From: Thermoproteota archaeon
Lineage (GTDB): Archaea; Korarchaeota; Korarchaeia; Korarchaeales; Korarchaeaceae
Length of the DNA: 64,000 bases
Assembly (NCBI GenBank): GCA_027491915.1
Contig: JAOZGC010000002.1
Coordinates: 1 to 64,000 of the forward strand
Direction: 5' to 3'
Every line of letters begins with the position of its first letter. Position 1 is the stretch's first letter. The position numbers and the translations under genes were made by a program. Shown here in pieces: positions 16,923-23,419 of this stretch. The notes beneath the pieces were generated by a model, which saw only the letters and a list, made by a program, of their open reading frames with translations, ran no database searches and was not told where the DNA came from.

Positions 16923-17012
16923 TGGTGGGCCGGGGGGGACTCGAACCCCCGACCTCCGCCGTTTCCTCCCGCGGGAGTGAGGGCGGCGTCATGGCCGCTA
17001 GACCACCGGCCC
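16923..17012 (-). tRNA. tRNA-Val (anticodon CAC) with 14-nt intron
   Basis: Acceptor GGGCCGG/CCGGCCC, T arm GGGGG-TTCGAGT-CCCCC, discriminator A, and CCA encoded at 16923-16925. The anticodon stem CCGCC/GGCGG encloses 21 nt instead of 7. CCTC/GAGG pairing with three-base bulges ACT and AAA forms a bulge-helix-bulge; removing 14 nt (about 16963-16976) leaves loop CTCACAC with anticodon CAC. The exact splice sites could shift by 1 nt. The body is identical to tRNA-Val(GAC) at 10173-10248. Confidence 0.9.
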
Positions 17013-17032
17013 CCTGTGAGATTCCGGGAGGG

Positions 17033-17043
17033 CCATAAAAAGG
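17033..17043 (-). promoter_or_regulatory. TATA box of tRNA-Val(CAC)
   Basis: CCTTTTTATGG on the minus strand, about 25 nt before the tRNA 5' end at 17012. Confidence 0.55.
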
Positions 17044-17067
17044 TTGGTGCGGTACCGATCTCCAGAC

Positions 17068-17088
17068 GGGGGCTCGGTACTCAAGATC
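17068..17088 (+). repeat. Left attachment-site repeat (attL)
   Basis: Five G followed by CTCGGTACTCAAGATC; matches 27836-27856 in 20 of 21 positions in the same orientation. It lies 25 nt outside the tRNA-Val(CAC) TATA box, not within the tRNA. Confidence 0.75.
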
Positions 17089-17246
17089 AAATTTTTTGTC
17101 GTGATCAGGGGATAACCGGGATCTTCCCCTACCGAATAAGGGGACTTTCTAACGCTTATTAGCTTTTCCCCCGGGGGTACTGATCAACCCCCGCGTCGGG
17201 AGGAAGGAGTGGGGATTGGTCACCATTATTGAAATCCGGGATTTGG

Positions 17247-17365
17247 CCGCCAATTTTTCTCTGGATTCCCAGAGCGATCTGCCATAGCAGAGGCGCCAAA
17301 ATTATCGGCACCCGATAATTGCCGGTTTTTCTCGCGAAAAGGAGAGAGAAGAGCGGGTTTCGCTG
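17247..17365 (+). repeat. 119-bp hairpin-rich inverted repeat, copy A
   Basis: By eye identical over 119 bp to the reverse complement of 23853-23971. It contains four consecutive small hairpins: CTCTGG/CCAGAG at 17259-17274, TCTGC/GCAGA at 17278-17291, AATTATCGG/CCGATAATT at 17300-17320, and TTTTC/GAAAA at 17327-17340. It supplies the last codons and stop of the membrane protein gene. The remaining 17089-17246 stretch shows no convincing gene. Confidence 0.85.
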
Positions 17366-18039
17366 TCGCGGTGAGGGTTGGGTGGTTCTGGACGCTCGAA
17401 GAATGGCATGCCACTTTCTTCCGGGGTCAAGATCCCCGATATCCCCTCGGCCAGGTCGGCCGCCGCCCCCTGGAGCCGCAGCAGGGAGGCGACCAGTAGG
17501 GCGGGGACCGCCGCGACCTCCACCAACATCAGCGCGACGACGGCGGCCGCCGCGGTCATGCCCACGAGATCCCAGGGGTCCGCCCCGGGGGGAGGGACCG
17601 GGGATCCACCCCCCCCGACCACCGCCAGGGCGGACTCCAAGGCCCCGGTCAGCGGGAGGAGCGAGACCGCCAGGGCGGAGGAGGTCGCGCCCACCCCGAT
17701 CGCGCCCACCACCCTGGCGGCCCTGGAGACCTCCCACCCCCTCCTCCTCAGGAGCGCCACCACGACGGGGGTGGCGGCGTCCGAGACCAGCCTCACCATC
17801 CCCTGGAGCCCGATCGTCCAATTCGACCAGAGCCCCGCCAGGGCGGCGGGCAGCCCCTCGATCAGCACCGCCGCCGCGGCGCCCAGGGCACCCGGCATCC
17901 CCAGGGCGGCGGGGATCACGCCCCCCGCCACCAGGGAGCCCAGGGGAAAGAGACCCATCATCCCCCCCAGGACGGCCCCCATCGCGGTCCTGGCGGCGAA
18001 CCAACTCCCGATCCCGATCCCCCCGGCTGGTCGACTCAC
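17302..18039 (-). CDS. Element multi-spanning membrane protein
   Basis: 245 residues, rich in Ala/Gly/Leu/Val, with about five hydrophobic segments (roughly 18-45, 48-72, 107-135, 160-192 and a weaker one near 85). No family recognised; in this context it could be a pore or anchor for DNA transfer or virion egress. The GTG at 18039 overlaps the nuclease stop (GTGA). The last 20 or so residues (ETRSSLSFSREKPAIIGCR) and the stop come from the 119-bp repeat, so the native C-terminus was replaced or fixed by it. Confidence 0.62.
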   Translation of the reverse strand: MSRPAGGIGIGSWFAARTAMGAVLGGMMGLFPLGSLVAGGVIPAALGMPGALGAAAAVLIEGLPAALAGLWSNWTIGLQGMVRLVSDAATPVVVALLRRRGWEVSRAARVVGAIGVGATSSALAVSLLPLTGALESALAVVGGGGSPVPPPGADPWDLVGMTAAAAVVALMLVEVAAVPALLVASLLRLQGAAADLAEGISGILTPEESGMPFFERPEPPNPHRDSETRSSLSFSREKPAIIGCR

Positions 18040-18488
18040 AGCAGGCCCGCCCACCTGAGCCACCTCTCGAGGTTCCTGGGGGTCAACCTCCCCAGTCTCC
18101 CGCCCCTCCCCGGCCCGACCCACACCCAGGCCCGGGCCTTGGATAACAGGGTCTCGGGCCTCTTGGGAAATCCCAAGACCCCGACGACGCAGAAGGGCTC
18201 CGGGTGCTCCCTGCGAAAGGCCCTATTGACCCCCCTGATCAACCCATCGAGGCGGCGGGAGCCCTTAACCTCCACGAAGGCCCTGATTCCCCTCCCGATC
18301 AGCTCGATGTCATAGGGGGCGTGGTCCGACTGCGTTACAACCCTCACGTCCGGCAGGTTGAGCCGGGCCAAGATGATCTCCAGGGCCCCGGCAACCGTCC
18401 GCTCGAGCCTCCTACCCATCCTTTTGTTGTAGCCGCCGAGGGCGGACCTCGGGGAGACGCGGACCTCGGGGAGACCATTGTCATCCAC
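18036..18488 (-). CDS. PD-(D/E)XK nuclease, Hjc-like
   Basis: 150 residues. A basic KRMGRRLERTVAGALEIIL helix with its glutamate is followed by PYDIELIGRGIRAFVEVKG, the PD-(D/E)XK core (D ... E-V-K). This order matches Holliday-junction resolvases of the Hjc type and related element nucleases; substrate unproven. GTG at 18488 chosen: GGGAAG lies just upstream, and a TATA-like box is at 18534-18544. It is followed by the membrane protein with a 4-nt overlap. Confidence 0.65.
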   Translation of the reverse strand: MDDNGLPEVRVSPRSALGGYNKRMGRRLERTVAGALEIILARLNLPDVRVVTQSDHAPYDIELIGRGIRAFVEVKGSRRLDGLIRGVNRAFRREHPEPFCVVGVLGFPKRPETLLSKARAWVWVGPGRGGRLGRLTPRNLERWLRWAGLL

Positions 18489-18533
18489 CTTCCCACTACC
18501 CCCCCAACTGATCTCCCCCAGGGATCCCTTTTG

Positions 18534-18544
18534 TTTTATTTTTG
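18534..18544 (-). promoter_or_regulatory. TATA-like box before the element nuclease gene
   Basis: AAAAATAAAAC on the minus strand in the 185-nt gap between the ATPase and nuclease genes, about 50 nt before the GTG start. It breaks an otherwise tightly overlapped operon. Confidence 0.45.
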
Positions 18545-18673
18545 AACGGAGTGAAAGTTTCCAATACCTCCAACTGCTTGGGGGAGGGAGGCAGCGGGGG
18601 GAAATCCGAGGCAGAACAGAGTCGGAGAGTGTGAGATGAAGGGCTGGGAGGAAAATGCGGCCGGAGATGGGCC

Positions 18674-20308
18674 TCAACTTCTGCCACCGGCTGCTGGAAG
18701 CCTCTTTATGACCCTGTCGTACTTGGACCCGTGGGCTCTGAGGTGGGCCCTGTAACGCTCGACCTCCAGGGTTCCGCCCAGGTTCCCCTCGCTGTCACGC
18801 CAGAACCTGAAGCCCATCACCCTGAGCTGGATCCTATTCTTCCTCGACCTCAGCATCTGCTCGACCTTGCTCGGGGCTATCGCCATCTGGGCTCGGGGTC
18901 CCCAGACCTGTCTGGCCCAGGCGGCGGGCTGAGAGATCGAGAAGCTGAAGACCTCACGCCCGTCGAGCGGGGCCCTGAGCTTGAAGATCTCAACGAATAA
19001 CGCGAGTTTTTGGGGGATGCGGTCGAGTATCATGGTCTCGGGAGGCGGCAGCTCTATCTCAAGCTGGTCCAGCTCGTCGAAGTTTTCCCCCTGTAGGAGC
19101 CGAGCCCTGGCCAGCCAGTACCTGTACCTCCTCCTGGCCTCCTCGAACTCCTCCTTGAGCTTCCTCCTGGGGACCAACTCAGCGTACAGCTTGCTGAGTC
19201 CGGCGGCATCTTCTGAACTCTTAGGTTCCGGCATCCTGAGACTCATGGGGGGAGGAAACGTCACGAGTTCGGCGTGCCCGCTCTTGGCGATGAAGATCCA
19301 CTTGCCGGGGATCATCCTGCGCATCGGAACCACCGTGTGGATGACGGCCTTGGAGATCGGGAAATACTTGGCCAGCTCCTTCCTCTGCCTCTCCTCCTTC
19401 AGGTTCATGGGGTGGATGAAGACCGCCTGAGTGTTATCGAGGAGAGTTTTGGGGACGCTCTGGACGTTCTGAACCTCGTAGAAGACCCTGGTAAGGGCTG
19501 TCCTGGTCTGTCTGAGCAGGGTCACGAAGTTCTCGATCCTCTCCCTCAGGTGCCAGGTGGAGCCCATCGCCCCGACCCTGGGGGCCACCTCCCTCAGCTC
19601 GCGGAAGTGCACGATCATCCTGGCGTCCTCTATAGCCTGAACCAGGTGCCCCATGAGGTTGTCCAGCACGACGTTGAGGGCGAACCTCCCCAGGTCCCGC
19701 ACGGAGGGCTTGAAGTACGCGCCGCTCAGCACCGTGAAGTCGCGCCTCTGGACGATCTCGACGAGCCTCTCGGGCTCGAGGGGCGATTCGTCTGCCAAGA
19801 ACCCAGAAGTGAGGAGGGCCAAGAGCCTGGGGCTCACCTTCTCCCCCCTCTTCCTGAGCAAGGCCTCGATTATGGCGTCGAGCTCCGCGTCCGGCCCGCC
19901 GGCCGAGTAATAGGCGTCGAACAGGTCCCTGGTCTCCGAGGGGCTCAGGAAACCCCCAAGGCTCCTAAAGTGCCCGAAGCTGAGCATCTTAATGCTCAGG
20001 GAGGCCAACCTGAACCTCGTGGGCACCGCATCCATGGCCAGGGGGAAGTTGAAGGTCAGGTACTCGGTATCCCATCCCCTCGGCTCCAGGCCCCTGGCCC
20101 TGAGGGAGAGGGCCTGGACCCCCCTCGCCGGGAGGTGAAGGGTCTCGTCCTCTCCCTTCACGTCGATCACGAGGGGGTGCCAGCCCCTCAGTGCCAGGAG
20201 CTCGAGGACTAGCTGAGCCGTCCACGTCTTGCTTGCGCCCCTTATCCCTATGAAGCCGATGCAGGACGTCTCCCGCGCCAGGATCTGCTGGAGGTACTCC
20301 TCGCTCAA
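18674..20308 (-). CDS. FtsK/HerA/VirD4-type ATPase with altered Walker motifs
   Basis: 544 residues. The N-terminus has GIRGASKTWTAQ, a P-loop in which the usual Gly before Lys is Ser, followed by PLVIDVKGED, the strand typical of FtsK/HerA/VirD4 ATPases. The Walker B position reads MIVHFRELREVAP, with Arg-Glu where Asp-Glu is normal. The later TRVFYEVQNVQSVPKTLLDN fits the conserved Gln region of this class. A C-terminal domain of about 200 residues is unrecognised. Likely a DNA pump for conjugation, packaging or partition; activity is uncertain given the substitutions. ATG overlaps the coiled-coil gene's stop. Confidence 0.62.
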   Translation of the reverse strand: MSEEYLQQILARETSCIGFIGIRGASKTWTAQLVLELLALRGWHPLVIDVKGEDETLHLPARGVQALSLRARGLEPRGWDTEYLTFNFPLAMDAVPTRFRLASLSIKMLSFGHFRSLGGFLSPSETRDLFDAYYSAGGPDAELDAIIEALLRKRGEKVSPRLLALLTSGFLADESPLEPERLVEIVQRRDFTVLSGAYFKPSVRDLGRFALNVVLDNLMGHLVQAIEDARMIVHFRELREVAPRVGAMGSTWHLRERIENFVTLLRQTRTALTRVFYEVQNVQSVPKTLLDNTQAVFIHPMNLKEERQRKELAKYFPISKAVIHTVVPMRRMIPGKWIFIAKSGHAELVTFPPPMSLRMPEPKSSEDAAGLSKLYAELVPRRKLKEEFEEARRRYRYWLARARLLQGENFDELDQLEIELPPPETMILDRIPQKLALFVEIFKLRAPLDGREVFSFSISQPAAWARQVWGPRAQMAIAPSKVEQMLRSRKNRIQLRVMGFRFWRDSEGNLGGTLEVERYRAHLRAHGSKYDRVIKRLPAAGGRS

Positions 20309-21414
20309 TCGGTCTCCCTCCTTCTTCCCCCCTTGAGCAGGGCCTCCTCTATCTTACTCTTGGGGAGGCCCCTCTCGGTCACGATCGAGAAGGCCCTGTT
20401 GAGCACCTCTGGGTACTTGCTGGCTATCTGGCCGATGGTGTAGTTGGCGAAATCTATCATGGTCTGGACGAGGGCCCCGATCGGGAGGTCACCCTCGTTC
20501 ACGTGACCCACGCCTCTTTTGGATCTATTGGCGGCGATCCAGGCCCTGTACACCTCTTCGGGATTGTAGACCCTTATGGTCTTCTTCTCCACCTTCCAGG
20601 TAAGGAAAGGCTTCTTTCTCGTGTGATCCCCCACCTCTATCCCCGCGGCCCTGGCGAGGGGCAGGACGTTCGAGACGAAGGCGGTTATCTTATGCTCTAT
20701 CTCATAGAAGGCGAAGTATTGGGCCAGGACCTTGGCCAAGGCGTCAGCGATCTCCCTCCGGAGACTTTGATTTTCCTCGACGGATCCGACCGGGGTGACG
20801 TACTGAAACACGTCGACAGCTTTCTCTGGCATTATGTGAAGCTCCCGGCCGTCCAGAACCACTACCTTCCCGTCGAACTCGCCCCCCCTGATCTTCAGAA
20901 ACTGAAATACGCTCCCCTCCAGCCTCCCCTCGTAGAGGGTCCAACCGCGATTCCTGATCAACTCCCAGATGACGGCTGCCGCTTCCTTGGGAAGTTCCAT
21001 CGAGATCCCCCCCGTCTCATCATCCCTCCTCACTCGGTACTGGTTCCTCATTCTCTTGTTCTCGGCCCTGAGCCGCTCGATCTCTGCCTTGAGGCCCTCA
21101 ATCTTGCTGGACAATTCTCTGAACTTGGCCAACAGGGAGGAGGCCTCATTCTTGGTGAATTCGACGGAGAACCAATCAAAATATGTGCGGTGGAGCCTTT
21201 TCCTCACCTTGTCCAAGGCCCTCTGGGCCGCCGACGAGTCGACCTTCACCGACGAGTCGACCTTCAGGGGGACCAGGCTCTCCGTGGCCTCCCCCGCCTC
21301 TGCGGGGGTTTTTCGATCGTTTACGGGGGTATCGAGAGGACAGGCCCACCGAGATCTCCCCGCCAGACGTGAACGGTTTTCAGATCGGTGTGTGCGGGTT
21401 TCCGCCCGAGACAT
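20305..21414 (-). CDS. Coiled-coil protein of unknown function
   Basis: 369 residues. A low-complexity basic N-terminus (about 1-60) contains the repeated KVDSS motif from an 18-bp tandem duplication. A strong coiled coil follows (LSSKIEGLKAEIERLRAENK, about 103-125), then a mixed alpha/beta domain of about 230 residues. No family recognised. Linked by 4-nt overlaps to the short recombinase upstream and the ATPase downstream, so probably a partner of the ATPase. Confidence 0.6.
   Translation of the reverse strand: MSRAETRTHRSENRSRLAGRSRWACPLDTPVNDRKTPAEAGEATESLVPLKVDSSVKVDSSAAQRALDKVRKRLHRTYFDWFSVEFTKNEASSLLAKFRELSSKIEGLKAEIERLRAENKRMRNQYRVRRDDETGGISMELPKEAAAVIWELIRNRGWTLYEGRLEGSVFQFLKIRGGEFDGKVVVLDGRELHIMPEKAVDVFQYVTPVGSVEENQSLRREIADALAKVLAQYFAFYEIEHKITAFVSNVLPLARAAGIEVGDHTRKKPFLTWKVEKKTIRVYNPEEVYRAWIAANRSKRGVGHVNEGDLPIGALVQTMIDFANYTIGQIASKYPEVLNRAFSIVTERGLPKSKIEEALLKGGRRRETD
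21231..21266 (+). repeat. 18-bp tandem duplication
   Basis: Two exact adjacent copies of CCGACGAGTCGACCTTCA. In the coding strand it adds six codons in frame, giving KVDSSVKVDSS in the coiled-coil protein. Confidence 0.9.
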
Positions 21415-21983
21415 CAACCGCCCACCCCCCTCAGAACCTCCAGGGCCTTGGCCTTCTGCGTATACCGGAGGAGGTGGCTCAGGTCGCTGTGTCCAAGGAT
21501 CTTTGCTATCAGTTGGGCGCTCACACCCCTCTCCGCCAGGCGGGTGACGAAGGCGTACCTCATGCTGTGCGTGTTCACTCCGAGGTGGTACCTGGCGAAG
21601 GCCTTGACCCGGTGCCGGTTCAACCCGCCCACCACGGGGGAGACCAACCTGAGGTCCTCCCGGGTCACGGACCTGGGGAGGACGACCGTCCTGGTCTGCG
21701 GGACGCGCTTCTTCTCGATCCGGACCTCCACCTCCCTCTCCCCCGTCTCGCAGAACCTCCTCAGGGCCTCGATGGCCTCCCCAACCCGGCACCCGTTCCT
21801 CAGCTGAATCAGGAGGACCAGGATGTCGGCGAGCCTCCCGATCCTCCTGCGTCCTCCCCTCCTGGCCGACTCCCTGGCCTCCCTGAGCATCCTGGTGAGC
21901 CTCCTCATCATCCCCTCGTAGTCGACCCCGCGGTCCCAGGTTCCAGGGACCCCGCGCCTCCGACCTGACGGTCTGGCCGTCAC
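21414..21983 (-). CDS. Short tyrosine recombinase (catalytic domain only)
   Basis: 189 residues. The catalytic set is present: Arg in RNGCRVGEAIEAL, HSMR in VNTHSMRYAFVTRL, the LGHSD segment and the nucleophile Tyr in LLRYTQ. The N-terminal core-binding domain of usual integrases is missing. It is related to the broken fragment at 26106-26459 (shared GTW-RGVDY, LLIQLRN and RVGEA) but not closely to the main integrase. GTG start; the stop overlaps the coiled-coil ATG. A role in resolving multimers or inverting DNA between the 119-bp repeats is speculative. Confidence 0.78.
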   Translation of the reverse strand: MTARPSGRRRGVPGTWDRGVDYEGMMRRLTRMLREARESARRGGRRRIGRLADILVLLIQLRNGCRVGEAIEALRRFCETGEREVEVRIEKKRVPQTRTVVLPRSVTREDLRLVSPVVGGLNRHRVKAFARYHLGVNTHSMRYAFVTRLAERGVSAQLIAKILGHSDLSHLLRYTQKAKALEVLRGVGG

Positions 21984-21989
21984 GCCACC

Positions 21990-22091
21990 TCACCTCCCCT
22001 TACTCTCGCCCCGATCGGATCCGGGGAGTCCTCCTGCGGTCTGCCTTCCCCTTAGGTCGATAAGGGGAGCGGAGGGTGCCCCGGTCCTCAT
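21990..22091 (-). CDS. Possible 33-residue small protein
   Basis: Starts with ATG inside the stop of the upstream gene (ATGA) and ends 6 nt before the recombinase start. Polar, no motif. Position and coupling are the only support. Confidence 0.3.
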   Translation of the reverse strand: MRTGAPSAPLIDLRGRQTAGGLPGSDRGESKGR

Positions 22092-22411
22092 CCGGACACC
22101 TCCCTCTTCTTCCTCTTCCCGGGAGGTCTGAGGACCTCGAAGTCGACTATCGCGGTCTTGACCAGCGCGATGCCCTCGCTCCTCCTCTTCCGCCCGCCCT
22201 GGAGGGTCCTCCCGTAGGTGAGAACGAGGTAACGTTCGTCTGAGGTGTTCAAGAAGCCGATGTACTCCAGCAGGATGGGTCTCTCGAGCTCCTCCTTCGG
22301 GTCTACAGAATCCTCGAAGGAGAAGTGGTCGAGGACGACCACCCTGACCAGCGCGCCCTCGGGCGCGTTCTCCCAGGGTGGCCTCTTTTCCCTCCTCTCC
22401 GACGCAGTCAA
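22088..22411 (-). CDS. Element hypothetical protein, 107 aa
   Basis: A beta-rich central part (ALVRVVVLDHFSFED, RPILLEYIGFLNTSDERYLV) is flanked by charged termini ending in a basic PPGKRKKREVSG tail. No family recognised. TTG start overlapping the upstream stop (TTGA). Confidence 0.55.
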   Translation of the reverse strand: MTASERREKRPPWENAPEGALVRVVVLDHFSFEDSVDPKEELERPILLEYIGFLNTSDERYLVLTYGRTLQGGRKRRSEGIALVKTAIVDFEVLRPPGKRKKREVSG

Positions 22412-22719
22412 GATCGGACACCTCCCTCTCCCCCCGGCCGGCCGTCTGCCGCCGACCCGACCCGAGCGAGGAGGATCTCCCCGCCCAACCGGGCGGCCAA
22501 GTCGGCCAGGCCGCCCACGTGCGGCGGATCCAAGAGCCTCCTCTTGCCCAGTCCCAGCACGACGGGGGGTCCCCCGGACCTGAGCCTGACCCTGGCGTAG
22601 AATCCATCCCTCCAGAACAGCTCGACGATCGACTCGAGGGTGACCCGCTCCAGCAGGAGCCGGGAGCCCCTCGGCAGCTCGGTCAGCACCCGAACCAAGC
22701 CCTCCCTCCGTCTCCGCAT
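22408..22719 (-). CDS. Element hypothetical protein, 103 aa
   Basis: Basic N-terminus MRRRREGLVRVLTELPRGSR followed by a beta-strand-rich region. No recognised family. ATG at 22719, 4 nt after the upstream stop; the earlier in-frame ATG would overlap the upstream gene deeply. Confidence 0.5.
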   Translation of the reverse strand: MRRRREGLVRVLTELPRGSRLLLERVTLESIVELFWRDGFYARVRLRSGGPPVVLGLGKRRLLDPPHVGGLADLAARLGGEILLARVGSAADGRPGGEGGVRS

Positions 22720-22723
22720 CCCA

Positions 22724-23419
22724 TCACCCCACGTAGTCCAACTCACCCCCATCTCTCCCCCCTCCCCTCCCTCCCGCCAGATCGTCAACGAACCTCTCGA
22801 TCAGCTCTGGGGTCTCCCTCCTCCTGCTCTCGAGGAACCGCCCCACCCTCTCGGAGTAATCTCTCAGCCAGGAAGCCCTCGGGAACGCCCTCACGAGCTC
22901 CCCATAGGATCGGAGGTGCATGCCCGCCAGCACCTCGTCCGGGACGGAACTGAAGAGCCTCAGCAGGGTCGAGATCCTCCTGAGGTGGACCGCGGACTCT
23001 TCCCCGACCCGGAGGTCGATCACCACGACCTCCCTCCCATCGGAGAGTCCCAGCTTCCCACCCTCGAGGATCTCCGAGACGAAGTCGAATAGCGGGGGGA
23101 GGAAGAGGTAGGCCCGCCTCAGGGGTTTCTCCCTCCCCCGGACGACCCTGACGTTCAGGATCGCCAGGGTCGGGAGCACCACCTCGAGCCTGAGCTCCAA
23201 CTCACGGGGGTTCGGGAGGTCCCTGACCCTCAGCCTCCTGTCGACGATCACCGGGAGGGTCGGGCTCGGGGGGGATCCCCAACCCTCCTCTCCCCTGATT
23301 TCGAAGAACCCAGCATCCCCCGGTCCGACGATGAAGATGCTCTTCCCCCCCAAGAGGCGCCTGAGGTGCCTCGTGAGGTCGGAGGTGGGGAGGAGCTCGA
23401 AGGTTCGGACGGAGCTCAC
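22724..23419 (-). CDS. Element hypothetical protein, 231 aa
   Basis: Alternating beta and helical segments (KSIFIVGPGDAGFFEIRG, REVVVIDLRVGEESAVH) and a Gly/Asp-rich end. No recognised family. GTG start overlapping the stop of the replication gene (GTGA), so it is in the same operon and expected at similar levels. Confidence 0.55.
   Translation of the reverse strand: MSSVRTFELLPTSDLTRHLRRLLGGKSIFIVGPGDAGFFEIRGEEGWGSPPSPTLPVIVDRRLRVRDLPNPRELELRLEVVLPTLAILNVRVVRGREKPLRRAYLFLPPLFDFVSEILEGGKLGLSDGREVVVIDLRVGEESAVHLRRISTLLRLFSSVPDEVLAGMHLRSYGELVRAFPRASWLRDYSERVGRFLESRRRETPELIERFVDDLAGGRGGGRDGGELDYVG

Noticed and set aside
17319-18146. Plus-strand open frame rich in Arg and Pro opposite the element membrane protein
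   Set aside because: Low-complexity RPPRS-type translation typical of the antisense of Ala/Gly-rich membrane genes; no start signal.
20305-21993. Single long minus-strand frame joining the coiled-coil gene to sequence upstream
   Set aside because: The upstream part overlaps the short recombinase in another frame and is low complexity; the ATG at 21414 with ATGA overlap is the better start.
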